Assembly: GCF_902859745.1 (NCBI RefSeq)
Contig: NZ_CADIJW010000006.1
Span: 62,001 to 126,000, forward strand
DNA length: 64,000 bases
Origin: Achromobacter dolens
GTDB taxonomy: Bacteria; Pseudomonadota; Gammaproteobacteria; Burkholderiales; Burkholderiaceae_B
Direction of reading: 5' to 3'
The notes under the pieces are model-generated. The model was given only the letters and a program-made list of their open reading frames with translations, did no database searches and was not told the DNA's origin. Positions within the stretch are counted from its first letter, which is position 1; each line of letters begins with the position of its first letter. A program made the position numbers and the translations under genes. Positions 51,268 to 60,363 of this stretch are shown piece by piece.

Positions 51268-53160
51268 CTACTTCAGGAACCCGGTCGAGATCCACGGCAC
51301 CGCGGCGATGACCACGATGCCGACCGCCATCGAGCCGAGGTAGCCCAGGATGGGCCGGATGCCGGCTTCGGGCGCGACCCGGCCGATGGCGCAGGCGGCG
51401 TAGTAGCCGACGCCGAATGGCGGCGCGAACAGGCCCAGGCCCATCGACAGGATCACCACCATCGCGTAGTGCACCTCGTGGATGCCCATCTGGTGCGCGA
51501 TGGGGAACAGCAGCGGCCCGAACAGCACGATGGCGGGGATGCCTTCCAGCACGCTGCCCAGGATGACGAACGCCACGATCGACACCGCCATGAAGGTGGC
51601 GGCGCCGCCGGGCAGGCCGGCCATGGCTTGCGCGAGCTGGGTCGAGAAGCCCGATTGCGTCAGGGCCCAGGCCATGGCGGTGGCGGTGCCGATGATCAGC
51701 AGGATCGATCCGGACAGGCAGGCGGTGTCGACCAGCATGGGCTTGAGCCGCTTGACGTCGAAGCAGCGGTAGACCAGCAGCCCGATCAGCGCGGCGTAGA
51801 CGATGCCGATGGTCGAGACCTCGGTGGCGGTGGCCACGCCCTCGACCACGGCCGCGCGGATCACGAAGGGCAACGCCAGCGCCGGCAGCGCCACCAGCAG
51901 GGCGCGCCCGATCTGACGGCCGCTGGCCTTGCGCACCGCGCTCAGGTCTTCGCGGCGGTTGCGCCACCAGACCACCAGGCACAGCATCACGCCCAGCACC
52001 AGCCCGGGCAGCAGGCCGCCCGTGAACAGCGCCGTGATCGACACGCCGGTGACCGAGCCGATGGTGATCAGCACCAGGCTGGGCGGCACGGTCTCGGTCT
52101 GCGCGCCGGTGGCCGACAGCAGCGCCACCAGGTCGCCCTCGTCGGCGCCGCGCTCGCGCATTTCCGGGAACAGCACCGGCGCCACCGCCGCCATGTCGGC
52201 GGCCTTGGCGCCGGAAATGCCCGAGACCACGTACATGGCGCCGATCAGCACGTACGACAGGCCGCCGCGCACATGCCCCAGCAGGCTGGCCAGGAACGCC
52301 ACCATGCGCTTGGCCATGCCGGTCATCTCGATCAGCACGCCCAGGAACACGAACAGCGGCACCGCCAGCAGGATCAGGTGCGACATGCCTTCGTCCATGC
52401 GCCCGACCACCACCATCATCGGCACGTCGGTGGTCAGCGACAGATAGCCGAAGGTGGCCAGCCCGAACGAGAAGGCGATCGGCACGCCCGCGAATACCGT
52501 GGCCGCCACCACGCCGACGAAGAAGATCAGCAGGTTGAGGTTGCCCAGGCCCGCCAGCACCGGCTGCAGCGCCGTCATGGCGGCCACCACGCCGCCGACC
52601 AGCAGCAGCGCCAGGCCGGTGACGCGCCACTGCGCGCGTTCGACCAGCCGCAGCAGCGCGATCAGCAGCATCAGCGCGGTGCCCACCGGCAAGGCGGCGG
52701 CGCGCCAGACGTTGGGGATTTCCAGCGCGGCGGTGGTGACGTACTGTTCCTCCGAGGCGTACTCGTAGCCCGGCGCCTGCAGCAGCAGCAGGAACGCCAG
52801 CGCCGCCGCCACGGCCACCATGTCCAGCAGCGCGCGGGCGCCGGGCGAGGCGTGGTTGACCAGCGCGCCCATGCGCATGTGCTCGCCGCGGCGAAAGGCG
52901 ATCACCGCGCCCAGCATGGCCAGCCACAGGAACAGGATCGAGGCCAGTTCGTCGGACCATACCAGCGGCGTGTGCAGCACGTAGCGCGCCACGATGCCCG
53001 AGAACAGGATGACGATCTCCGCGACCACCAGGATGGCCGCGGGAATCTCCACCAGGTGGCCCAGGGCGTTGTCCAGCGTGATGGCCCAGGGGCGGCGCGC
53101 GCCGGGCGCCGGACCCGCCTCGGCCCGCAGCGCCGCCGGATGCGTCAGCGCAGCCCTCAT
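51268..53160 (-). CDS. TRAP transporter permease, small and large subunits fused (DctQM)
   Basis: This 630-residue inner-membrane protein carries a DctQ-like four-span domain at about 28-190 and a DctM-like domain at about 210-625 ('FAGVPIAFSFGLATFGYLSL', 'GSVLEGIPAIVLFGPLLFPIA'). TRAP permeases use the sodium gradient to take in organic acids delivered by a binding protein. Its ATG overlaps the binding-protein stop (ATGA, 53157-53160), so both are made together. The paired IclR operator upstream of the binding-protein gene probably controls the unit. Confidence 0.88.
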   Translation of the reverse strand: MRAALTHPAALRAEAGPAPGARRPWAITLDNALGHLVEIPAAILVVAEIVILFSGIVARYVLHTPLVWSDELASILFLWLAMLGAVIAFRRGEHMRMGALVNHASPGARALLDMVAVAAALAFLLLLQAPGYEYASEEQYVTTAALEIPNVWRAAALPVGTALMLLIALLRLVERAQWRVTGLALLLVGGVVAAMTALQPVLAGLGNLNLLIFFVGVVAATVFAGVPIAFSFGLATFGYLSLTTDVPMMVVVGRMDEGMSHLILLAVPLFVFLGVLIEMTGMAKRMVAFLASLLGHVRGGLSYVLIGAMYVVSGISGAKAADMAAVAPVLFPEMRERGADEGDLVALLSATGAQTETVPPSLVLITIGSVTGVSITALFTGGLLPGLVLGVMLCLVVWWRNRREDLSAVRKASGRQIGRALLVALPALALPFVIRAAVVEGVATATEVSTIGIVYAALIGLLVYRCFDVKRLKPMLVDTACLSGSILLIIGTATAMAWALTQSGFSTQLAQAMAGLPGGAATFMAVSIVAFVILGSVLEGIPAIVLFGPLLFPIAHQMGIHEVHYAMVVILSMGLGLFAPPFGVGYYAACAIGRVAPEAGIRPILGYLGSMAVGIVVIAAVPWISTGFLK

Positions 53161-54170
53161 GACAGACTCCCGGCCGCCTGCTCCAGCAGACCCCAGGCCT
53201 TGTCGCCGTATTTTTCCTTCCAGCCGGCATAGAAGCCAGCGCGGCGCAGCGCGTCGCGGATGGGCGCGGGGTCGGGCGTGTTGAAGGTCAGGCCTTCCTC
53301 GGCCAGCTTGGCCTGCAGTTGGTTGTTCAGCGCCAGCACGTCGGCGCGCTCGGCCATGCCGGCGGCGTTGATGTGTTTGGCGACGACCTCGCGGATGTCG
53401 GCCGGCAGCTTTTCCCAGGCGCGGCGGTTGCCCAGGAACCAGAAGCCGTCCCACATATGGTTGGTCATCGAGCAGTATTTCTGCACTTCGTACAGCTTGG
53501 CGGTCTGGATGATGGCCAGCGGGTTTTCCTGCGCGTCCACCACGCGGGTCTGCAGCGCCGAATAGGTTTCGTTGAAGTTGATGCTGGCCGGCGACGAGCC
53601 CAGCGCCTTGAACATCGAGGTCCACAGCGGGCTGACCGGCACGCGGATCTTCAGGTCGCGGAAATCACCGGGGCCGCTGATGGCGCGCGAGCTGGTGGTG
53701 ACCTGGCGAAAGCCGTTGTCCCAGATGCGGTCCATGACGAACAGGCCCTTGGCGTTGATGTCGGCGCGGATGTGCGCGCCCAGGTCGCCGTCCATGGCCT
53801 TCCAGACCGCGGCGTAGTCGGGAAAGGCGAAGCCGACGCCGCTGATCGAGGCGCTGGGCACCAGGGTCGACAGGATCAGGCCCGACAGGGTGAAGAACTC
53901 GACGGCGCCGGCGCGCAACTGGCTCAGGGTGTCGGTGTCCGAGCCGAGCTGGCTGCTGGGGAACACCGCCAGTTCGAAGCGGCCGCCGGTGTCCTTGAGG
54001 ATGTTCTGCGCGGCCTCGTTGGCGCGCAGGTTCATCGGGTGCGAGGGGGGCAGGTTGTTGGCGTACTTGTAACGGAACTGGGGCGCCGCCAGCGTGCGCT
54101 GGAACGGGGCCAGGGCGAGCAGCGCGCCGCCTCCCGCGGCGCGCATGAGGTTGCGTCGAGTCGTGTTCAT
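53157..54170 (-). CDS. TRAP transporter substrate-binding protein (DctP)
   Basis: This 337-residue periplasmic protein is exported by Tat ('TRRNLMRAAGGGALLALAP', R5-R6). DctP marks are 'KYANNLPPSHPMNLRANEAAQNI', 'LKIRVPVSPLWTSMFKALGSSP' with the arginine that binds the ligand carboxylate, and 'NETYSALQTRVVDAQENP'. It precedes the DctQM gene. The ligand is an organic acid of unknown type, presumably the substrate of the thiolase/ligase/SDR enzymes encoded across the divergent promoter. Confidence 0.9.
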   Translation of the reverse strand: MNTTRRNLMRAAGGGALLALAPFQRTLAAPQFRYKYANNLPPSHPMNLRANEAAQNILKDTGGRFELAVFPSSQLGSDTDTLSQLRAGAVEFFTLSGLILSTLVPSASISGVGFAFPDYAAVWKAMDGDLGAHIRADINAKGLFVMDRIWDNGFRQVTTSSRAISGPGDFRDLKIRVPVSPLWTSMFKALGSSPASINFNETYSALQTRVVDAQENPLAIIQTAKLYEVQKYCSMTNHMWDGFWFLGNRRAWEKLPADIREVVAKHINAAGMAERADVLALNNQLQAKLAEEGLTFNTPDPAPIRDALRRAGFYAGWKEKYGDKAWGLLEQAAGSLS

Positions 54171-54256
54171 GCTGTCTCCTTGGTTATGAGATCCGGCCGC
54201 CGTCGAGGACGGCCGGATAAAGCGCCTTGCCAGGCCTGTTGCTTTATCTTTGCATG

Positions 54257-54275
54257 AGGTCCATTATGTGGACCT
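54257..54275. promoter_or_regulatory. IclR-type operator, copy 1
   Basis: AGGTCCA-TTATG-TGGACCT is a perfect 7-bp inverted repeat in the gap between the TRAP operon and the divergent IclR gene, 87 bases upstream of the DctP start. The same GGTCCA-N5-TGGACC core recurs at 54367-54383. Confidence 0.75.
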
Positions 54276-54304
54276 GCGTACTACCCTTAAATTCATTTAA
54301 TCAC

Positions 54305-54328
54305 ATTGATTCACTAGCGTAAATCAAT
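54305..54328. promoter_or_regulatory. Second inverted repeat upstream of IclR
   Basis: ATTGATT (54305-54311) and AATCAAT (54322-54328) are perfect complements around a 10-base centre, 14 bases before ATG 54343. They differ from the GGTCCA operator and may mark another regulator or part of the promoter. Confidence 0.35.
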
Positions 54329-54342
54329 AAAACTGGTGCAGA

Positions 54343-55233
54343 ATGAAAAAACAAAATCATATTGATGGTCCACAAAATGGACCTGATGAAAACACAGGCG
54401 GAGACGTGACGGAGACCTCATCCCAGGTCGGTGGCGCCCAGGCGATATCCCGCGCCATGCTGGTGCTGCGCGCGGTGTCGCGCACCCGCGGCGAAGGCGC
54501 GGGCCTGCTGGCGTTGACGCGCGACACGGGCATGAGCAAGCCCACCGTGCACCGCATCCTGGCCGCCCTGGCCGCCGAAGGCATGGTCGAACAGGACCTG
54601 GCCAGCCGCCGCTACTTTCTGGGCCCCGAATGCCACGTGCTGGGCAACATCGCCAGCGAGCGCTTCGGCATCAACCGGCTGGCCGCGCCGGTGGTGGCGC
54701 GACTGGCGCACGAGTGCGGCGATTCCGCCTTCTTTTCACTGCGCCGCGACGTGTTCGCGGTCTGCGTGCTGCGCGAGGATGGCGACTATCCGCTCAAGAC
54801 CCACGTGCTGCTGCCGGGCGACCGGCATCCGCTGGGCATCGGCGCCGGCAGCCTGGCGATCCTGGCGGCGTTGCCCGACGACGAGGTCGATGCCTGCCTG
54901 CAGGCCAATGCGGCCCTGATCGAGCGGCGCTATCCGCATTACTCCGTGGCGCTGATCCGCACGCTGGTCGATGAGGTGCGCGAGCAGGGCTATGCCGTCA
55001 ACCGCGGCCTGGTGGTGCCGGGCTCGTGGGGCATCGGCATGCCGCTGCGCGATGAGCAGGGCCACGTGCTGGGCGCCCTGAGCATCGCCGCGGTCGAATC
55101 GCGCATGGACGAGGAAAGACAGTTCCAACTGGCCAAGCTGTTGTCACGCGAGGCCAAACGCCTGCTTGCGCAGGCCAACCCGGCAGGCCGCGAGGCGCGG
55201 GCGCGCCCGCAGGCCGCCAAGCCCAGGCCCTGA
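54343..55233 (+). CDS. IclR-family transcriptional regulator
   Basis: This 296-residue regulator has a winged helix at about 33-95 ('GLLALTRDTGMSKPTVHRILAALAAEGMVEQDLASRRYFLG') and an IclR effector domain after residue 100 ('LGIGAGSLAILAALPDDEV'). ATG 54343 has no clear ribosome site and its first codons overlap operator copy 2. GTG 54406 is an in-frame alternative with GGAG very close. It diverges from the TRAP transporter and heads the thiolase/ligase/SDR genes, so it probably governs uptake and breakdown of one acid. Confidence 0.87.
   Translation: MKKQNHIDGPQNGPDENTGGDVTETSSQVGGAQAISRAMLVLRAVSRTRGEGAGLLALTRDTGMSKPTVHRILAALAAEGMVEQDLASRRYFLGPECHVLGNIASERFGINRLAAPVVARLAHECGDSAFFSLRRDVFAVCVLREDGDYPLKTHVLLPGDRHPLGIGAGSLAILAALPDDEVDACLQANAALIERRYPHYSVALIRTLVDEVREQGYAVNRGLVVPGSWGIGMPLRDEQGHVLGALSIAAVESRMDEERQFQLAKLLSREAKRLLAQANPAGREARARPQAAKPRP
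54367..54383. promoter_or_regulatory. IclR-type operator, copy 2
   Basis: GGTCCA-CAAAA-TGGACC is centred 109 bases from copy 1 and lies inside codons 9-14 of the annotated IclR frame. Two matching sites flanking the promoter suggest looping or autorepression, or that the IclR protein really starts downstream. Confidence 0.75.
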
Positions 55234-55277
55234 TCCGCCGTGCCGGCGGGGCGGGGCTGCCAACAGAGGAGACAGCA

Positions 55278-56450
55278 ATGAGCAAGCGTGCCGTCATCGT
55301 GGGGTGGTCGCACACCCCGTTCGGCAAACTCGACGACCCCGACACCGAAAGCCTGATGGCGCGGGTATCCGGCGCCGCGCTCGACCACGCGGGCATCAGC
55401 CCCGAGGCGGTGGACGGCATCTATGCCGGCGTCATGAACAGCGGTTTCCAGAAACAGGATTTCCAGGCGGCGCTGGTGGCGCTGGCCGAGCCGGCGCTGG
55501 CGTATGTGCCGGCGACGCGGCTGGAGAATGCCTGCGCCACCGGCTCGGCCGCGCTGTACGCGGCCATGGATTTCATCGAGGCCGGACGCGGCCGCGTGGC
55601 GCTGGTGGTGGGGGCCGAGAAGATGACCGCGCGTTCCACCGAGGACACCGGCGACATTCTGCTCAATGCCAGCTATCGCAAGGAAGAGGCCAACCTGCCG
55701 GGCGGCTTTGCCGGCGTGTTCAGCCGCATCGCCACCGCCTATTTCGAGCGCCATGGCGACCACGGCGAGGCGCTGGCCCGCATCGCGGCCAAGAACCACG
55801 CCAATGCGCTGGACAACCCTTACGCGCAGATCCGCAAGGACCTGGGCTTCGAGTTTTGCAATACCGTCTCCGAGAAAAACCCTTATGTGGCGGCGCCGTT
55901 GCGCCGTACCGATTGCTCGCCTATTTCCGACGGCGCGGCGGCGCTGGTGCTGGCCGACGCGGAAACCGCGGCGGGCCTGCGCCGCGCCATCGGCTTTCGC
56001 GCCCGGCGCCACGTCAATGACTTCCTGCCGCTGAGCCGGCGCGATCCCATCGCGTTCGAGGGCGCGGCGCGCGCCTGGCGCGAGGCGCTGGCCGGTGCCG
56101 GCGCGACCCTGGATGACCTGAGCCTGGTGGAGACGCATGACTGCTTCACCATCGCCGAACTGATCGAGTACGAGGCCATGGGCCTGGCGCCGCGCGGCCA
56201 TGGCGTGCGGGCGCTGCGGGAAGGCTGGGTGCAGAAGGGCGGACGCCTGCCGGTCAACCCGTCGGGCGGGCTCAAGGCGAAGGGCCATCCGGTGGGCGCC
56301 ACCGGCGTGTCGCTGCACGTCATGGCGTGTCTGCAACTGGCCGGCGAGGCCGGCGCCATGCAGGTGCCGGACGCAACGCTGGCCGGCGTCTTCAACATGG
56401 GCGGCGCGGCCGTGGCCAATTACGTCAGCATCCTGGAGCGCGTCAAATGA
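55278..56450 (+). CDS. Thiolase family protein (SCP2-type acyl-CoA thiolase)
   Basis: This 390-residue enzyme cleaves or forms a carbon-carbon bond at a 3-ketoacyl-CoA. The nucleophile is C86 in 'ENACATGSAAL', with HDCFT ('VETHDCFTIAEL') and the C-terminal 'GGLKAKGHPVGATG' supplying the histidines. GAGGAGAC lies 7 bases before ATG 55278. Its stop overlaps the start of the acyl-CoA ligase gene (ATGA). SCP2-type thiolases often act on branched or cyclic acyl chains. Confidence 0.88.
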   Translation: MSKRAVIVGWSHTPFGKLDDPDTESLMARVSGAALDHAGISPEAVDGIYAGVMNSGFQKQDFQAALVALAEPALAYVPATRLENACATGSAALYAAMDFIEAGRGRVALVVGAEKMTARSTEDTGDILLNASYRKEEANLPGGFAGVFSRIATAYFERHGDHGEALARIAAKNHANALDNPYAQIRKDLGFEFCNTVSEKNPYVAAPLRRTDCSPISDGAAALVLADAETAAGLRRAIGFRARRHVNDFLPLSRRDPIAFEGAARAWREALAGAGATLDDLSLVETHDCFTIAELIEYEAMGLAPRGHGVRALREGWVQKGGRLPVNPSGGLKAKGHPVGATGVSLHVMACLQLAGEAGAMQVPDATLAGVFNMGGAAVANYVSILERVK

Positions 56451-58078
56451 GCGGCCCGCTGGAGCAGGCCCTGGCGCCGCCGGGCGGGGTGGCGCCGGTG
56501 TCGCGCCGGGCCATGAACCTGGCGCATTTCCTGGTGCAGGCGGCGCGCCGCCACCCCACGCGCGCAGCGCTGGTCTGCGGCGAGGCCCGCCTGAACTGGC
56601 GCGAGCTGGACACGCGCACGGCCGCCCTGGCGCGGGCGCTGGCCGAGCGCGGCGTGGGCAAGGGCGACCGGGTGCTGGTGCACGCGCGCAACAGCTTCGC
56701 GTTCGCCGAAACCCTGTTCGCCGTGCTGCGGCTGGGCGCGGTCTGGGTGCCGACCAATTGCCGCATCTCGCCGGACGAGGCGGTCTATCTGGCGCGGGCG
56801 GCCGGGGTCAAGGCCTTCCTGTGCGAAGGCCAGTCCCCCGGGCACGCGGCGGCCGTGGCGCAGGCCATGCCCGACCTGGCCTTGCTGGCGCGGCTGGGTC
56901 CCGGCGAGTTCGGCGAGGCCGACACCGCTTCCCTGATCGCGGCGCATCTGGATGACGCGCCGGCGGCCTGCGCCGACGTGGACTATGACGATCCCTGCTG
57001 GTTCTTCTTTACCTCCGGCACCACCGGCCATCCGAAGGCGGCGGTGCTGACGCATGGGCAGATGGCCTTCGTGCTGACCAACCACCTGTGCGATCTGATG
57101 CCGGGCACCACCGAGCACGACGTCAGCCTGGTGGTGGCGCCGTTGTCGCATGGCGCGGGCATCCATTTCCTGACCCAGGTGGCGCGCGCCGCCGCCACCG
57201 TGCTGCCCGAGGGCGAGCGCTTCGACCCGGAAGAGGCCTGGCGCCTGGTGCAGGCGCACCGGGTGACCAACATGTTCACCGTGCCGACCATCGTCAAGCT
57301 GCTGGTCGAGCACCCGGCGGTGGACGCCTTCGACCACTCCAGCCTGCGCTACGTGATCTACGCCGGCGCGCCCATGTACCGCGAAGACCAGAAGCGCGCG
57401 CTGGCCAAGCTGGGCCGGGTGCTGGTGCAGTACTTCGGGCTGGGCGAGGTCACGGGCAACATCACCGTGCTGCCGCCGGAGCAGCACCATGACGGCGACG
57501 GCCCCGAGGCTCGCGTGGGCACCTGCGGCTACGAGCGCATCGGCATGCAGGTCAGCATCCAGGACGAGGCCGGCAATCCGTTGCCGGCGGGCCGGACGGG
57601 CGAGATCTGCGTCTGCGGGCCGGCGGTGTTCGCCGGCTATTACGACAACCCGGGCGCCAATGCCAAGGCCTTCCGCAACGGCTGGTTCCGCACCGGCGAC
57701 CTGGGCTACCTGGACGACGCGGGCTACCTCTACATCACCGGCCGCGAATCCGACATGTACATCTCGGGCGGCTCCAATATCTATCCGCGCGAGGTCGAGG
57801 AAAAGGTGCTGGCGCATCCGGCGATCGCGGAGGCGGCGGTGCTGGGGGTGCCGGACCCGGTGTGGGGCGAGGTGGGGGTGATGGTGTGCGTGCTGCGACC
57901 CGGCGAGACACTGGAAGAGGAGGCCCTGCTGGCCTGGCTCGGATCGCGCATGGCGCGCTACAAGCTGCCGCGCCAGGTGTTCTTCTGGGATGCGCTGCCG
58001 CGGTCGGGCTACGGCAAGATCACCAAGAAGCTGGTGCGCGAGGCCCTGCGCGAGCGGGGCTGCCTGGCGCCCGCTTAG
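56447..58078 (+). CDS. AMP-forming acyl-CoA synthetase
   Basis: This 543-residue ligase is distinct from the one at 41 kb. The motif 'FFFTSGTTGHPKAAVLTHG' is the adenylation P-loop, 'WFRTGDLGYLDDAGYLYITGR' carries the hinge Asp/Arg, and the catalytic Lys is in 'RSGYGKITKKLV'. It is coupled to the thiolase by an ATGA overlap. It presumably activates the acid brought in by the TRAP system, although a different entry point is possible. Confidence 0.89.
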   Translation: MSGPLEQALAPPGGVAPVSRRAMNLAHFLVQAARRHPTRAALVCGEARLNWRELDTRTAALARALAERGVGKGDRVLVHARNSFAFAETLFAVLRLGAVWVPTNCRISPDEAVYLARAAGVKAFLCEGQSPGHAAAVAQAMPDLALLARLGPGEFGEADTASLIAAHLDDAPAACADVDYDDPCWFFFTSGTTGHPKAAVLTHGQMAFVLTNHLCDLMPGTTEHDVSLVVAPLSHGAGIHFLTQVARAAATVLPEGERFDPEEAWRLVQAHRVTNMFTVPTIVKLLVEHPAVDAFDHSSLRYVIYAGAPMYREDQKRALAKLGRVLVQYFGLGEVTGNITVLPPEQHHDGDGPEARVGTCGYERIGMQVSIQDEAGNPLPAGRTGEICVCGPAVFAGYYDNPGANAKAFRNGWFRTGDLGYLDDAGYLYITGRESDMYISGGSNIYPREVEEKVLAHPAIAEAAVLGVPDPVWGEVGVMVCVLRPGETLEEEALLAWLGSRMARYKLPRQVFFWDALPRSGYGKITKKLVREALRERGCLAPA

Positions 58079-58162
58079 GAAACGGGGCCGCCGCGCGGCG
58101 GCCGCGCAAGAGGGTGCGGACATCGCGAACACATTGCGAGCAGACAACGAGGAGACCGAATC

Positions 58163-58927
58163 ATGGATGGAGCGCAGGAAGCGGTGCTGGTCACGGGGGG
58201 CGCGTCGGGCATCGGCCTGGCCGTCGCGCGGGGCCTGCTGGGCGCGGGACGCCGGGTGCTGGTGGCGGACGTGTCGCAGGAACGGCTGGACGAGGTGCGG
58301 GGCCTGGCGCCCGCGGAACGCCTGGGTTGCGTGCGGCTGGACGTATCCGACGAGGCGCAGGTGACCGAGGTCATGACGCGACTGGAAGCCGATTTCGGTC
58401 CGATCGCCGGGCTGGTCAACTCGGCCGGCATCGGCCGCGATGTGCCGTTCCTGGAGACGGACACGGCGTTGCTGCGGCGGATCCTGGAAGTTAACCTGGT
58501 GGGCTCGTTCGTGGTGGCGCGCGAGGCGGCCCGGCGCATGCGCGAACGCGGCCGCGGCTCGATCGTCAACATCGCGTCCGTGTCGGGTATCCGCGGCAAC
58601 GCGGGCCGCGCGGCGTACGGGGCTTCCAAGGGAGGCGTGGTGACGCTGACGCGGGTGATGGCGGTGGAACTGGCCGCGTACGGTATCCGCGTGAACGCGG
58701 TGGCGCCGGGGCCGATCGAGACGCCGCTGGTGGGGCAGATGCATACCGACGAGGCGCGCGCGGCCTGGCGCCAGGTGGTGCCGCAGCATCGCTACGCCGC
58801 GCCGGAGGAACTGAACGGCACCATCGGCTGGCTGCTCGACGATTCGCTGTCCAGCTACGTGACGGGGCAGGTGATTTGTGTGGACGGCGGCTTCACCGCG
58901 GCGGGCATGCTGCCGGCGGTGCATTGA
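58163..58927 (+). CDS. Short-chain dehydrogenase/reductase
   Basis: This 254-residue SDR has 'TGGASGIG' (about 11-18), 'NSAGIG', Ser in 'NIASVSGIRG' and Tyr/Lys in 'YGASKGGVVTLT', and ends with '...ICVDGGFTAAGM'. GAGGAGAC precedes ATG 58163. It is the fourth gene of the IclR-headed set and would oxidise or reduce a hydroxy/keto intermediate. Confidence 0.88.
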   Translation: MDGAQEAVLVTGGASGIGLAVARGLLGAGRRVLVADVSQERLDEVRGLAPAERLGCVRLDVSDEAQVTEVMTRLEADFGPIAGLVNSAGIGRDVPFLETDTALLRRILEVNLVGSFVVAREAARRMRERGRGSIVNIASVSGIRGNAGRAAYGASKGGVVTLTRVMAVELAAYGIRVNAVAPGPIETPLVGQMHTDEARAAWRQVVPQHRYAAPEELNGTIGWLLDDSLSSYVTGQVICVDGGFTAAGMLPAVH

Positions 58928-58985
58928 CGCCCGCGTTTTCAGCTTTCATTCCCATCTTGCGCCACAAGCGCACGGAGTGCACATC

Positions 58986-59549
58986 ATGCGAACCACCACC
59001 GTGGATCGTTCGTTGCGGGGATCACCAGTATTGCCCCGCCCCAGGACGCTGATACACCCGGGAGCCTTCAACCCGGTACGGATACACAGCCGCTGCGCGC
59101 GGCGCGGCCGCCATGTCCGGCTGGCGCTGCAGCCCGGCGCCAGCCTGTTCGAGGCGCTGGTCAATGGCCTGGCGCCGCTGGGCGTGGAGAACGCCTCGAT
59201 GACGCTGCTGAGCGGCGAATTCAGCCATCTCGACTACTGCACCGCGCCGCCGGACCCGGCGCATCTGCGAGTGGTGGCGTACACCGCGCCGATCGCGGCG
59301 GGCGCGGCCACGCTGATCTTCGGCAACGCCACGCTGGGCAAGGGCGACAACGGCGAGCCGCTGGTGCACTGTCACGCCGCGTTCTGCGATCAGGGCGGGG
59401 CGCTGCTGGGCGGGCACCTGATTCCGCAGACATCGATCGTGGGCGCGGGGCCGGTGACGGTGCTGGTGACGGCGCTGGAAGGCTTCGAACTGCGCGCCAC
59501 TTATGACGCCGAAACCAATTTGCGGCTACTGCAGCCGCGGGAGATCTGA
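58986..59549 (+). CDS. PPC-domain (DUF296) protein, longer copy
   Basis: This 187-residue protein has a PPC domain from about residue 35: 'HVRLALQPGASLFEALVNGLAPLGVENASMTLLSGEF'-like opening, then 'LVHCHAAFCDQGGALLGGHL', which is the family's histidine-rich segment. PPC proteins are trimers whose bacterial function is unclear. The N-terminal 34 residues are basic and may be an extension. GGAG lies 8 bases before ATG 58986. It follows the SDR gene by 58 bases and precedes a second PPC gene by two bases. Confidence 0.78.
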   Translation: MRTTTVDRSLRGSPVLPRPRTLIHPGAFNPVRIHSRCARRGRHVRLALQPGASLFEALVNGLAPLGVENASMTLLSGEFSHLDYCTAPPDPAHLRVVAYTAPIAAGAATLIFGNATLGKGDNGEPLVHCHAAFCDQGGALLGGHLIPQTSIVGAGPVTVLVTALEGFELRATYDAETNLRLLQPREI

Positions 59550-59551
59550 CG

Positions 59552-59944
59552 ATGATGCCGGCCGAGGTCGAAAGCGGAAGCATGGGGCGGGTGGCGTATG
59601 CGCGCATCGGGCCCAACGAGGATCTGGTGCAGGGGGTCGAGAAGCTGTGCCTGGCGGAGGGGTTTCGCAATGCCTTCGTGCGCGGCGCGCTGGGGAGCCT
59701 GGTGGATGCCTGCCTGTATGCGCGGGGCGGGGAGGTGCGGCAGCTTGAGGGGCCGGCGGTGGAGATCGTGAGCCTGGCGGGAGAGGTGCGCGCGCAGGCG
59801 GACGGGTCGGTGGTGGCCTCGCTGTCGGGGGTGGTGGCGGACCCGGCGGGGCGGGTGCACGGCGGGGTGTTCGTCCCTGGGGCGAACCCTGTCTGTATGA
59901 CGTTCGAGGTGACGTTGGAGGAGTGGCTGCCGGACGGCGGCTGA
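59552..59944 (+). CDS. PPC-domain (DUF296) protein, shorter copy
   Basis: This 130-residue protein is a single PPC domain: 'RIGPNEDLVQGVEKLCLAEGFRNAFVRGALGSLVDA' opens it and 'GRVHGGVFVPGANPVCMTFEVTLEEW' closes it. It starts two bases after the stop of the longer PPC gene. The two are different in length and sequence, so they may form a mixed trimer or two enzymes. This is the last gene of the IclR-headed set. Confidence 0.8.
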   Translation: MMPAEVESGSMGRVAYARIGPNEDLVQGVEKLCLAEGFRNAFVRGALGSLVDACLYARGGEVRQLEGPAVEIVSLAGEVRAQADGSVVASLSGVVADPAGRVHGGVFVPGANPVCMTFEVTLEEWLPDGG

Positions 59945-60018
59945 GGCGCGGACGGGTGAGGCGCGATGCGGCGGCCGGGACGGATACACTTGGCCACCCA
60001 TGCGCCAAGGAAAATGAC

Positions 60019-60363
60019 ATGAAACGCACCCTGTCGGCCGGCATCAGACTGGCCCTTGCGGCCTGCCTGATCTTCGCCGCGCTGTTTGCCGTCGTCGGCG
60101 GCTGGACCACGGGCTATTCGTTGGAAAGCGTGATCTGGCTGGCGCTGACCGGCGCCATCTTCGGCGCGATCGGGGCGCCGGCCATCGAGCCGAAAGCGTT
60201 CCGCTATCCGGCGCTGTGGCAGGTCGGCTGCGCCGTGGCGGGATGCCTGCTGGTCGCGGCCCTGCTCGGCGCCGGCATCGACGGCTACCTGCTGGCTGTC
60301 GCGCTGGGCGTCCTGCTCGGCTATCTCGCGCCGTACTGGATCACGCGCGTCACGGGTCCTTGA
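60019..60363 (+). CDS. Small four-span membrane protein of unknown function
   Basis: This 114-residue protein has hydrophobic segments near 8-28, 37-57, 68-85 and 88-106 and little else. AAGGA (60007-60011) precedes ATG 60019. I do not recognise the family. It overlaps the end of the convergent LysR gene by 14 bases. Confidence 0.65.
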   Translation: MKRTLSAGIRLALAACLIFAALFAVVGGWTTGYSLESVIWLALTGAIFGAIGAPAIEPKAFRYPALWQVGCAVAGCLLVAALLGAGIDGYLLAVALGVLLGYLAPYWITRVTGP

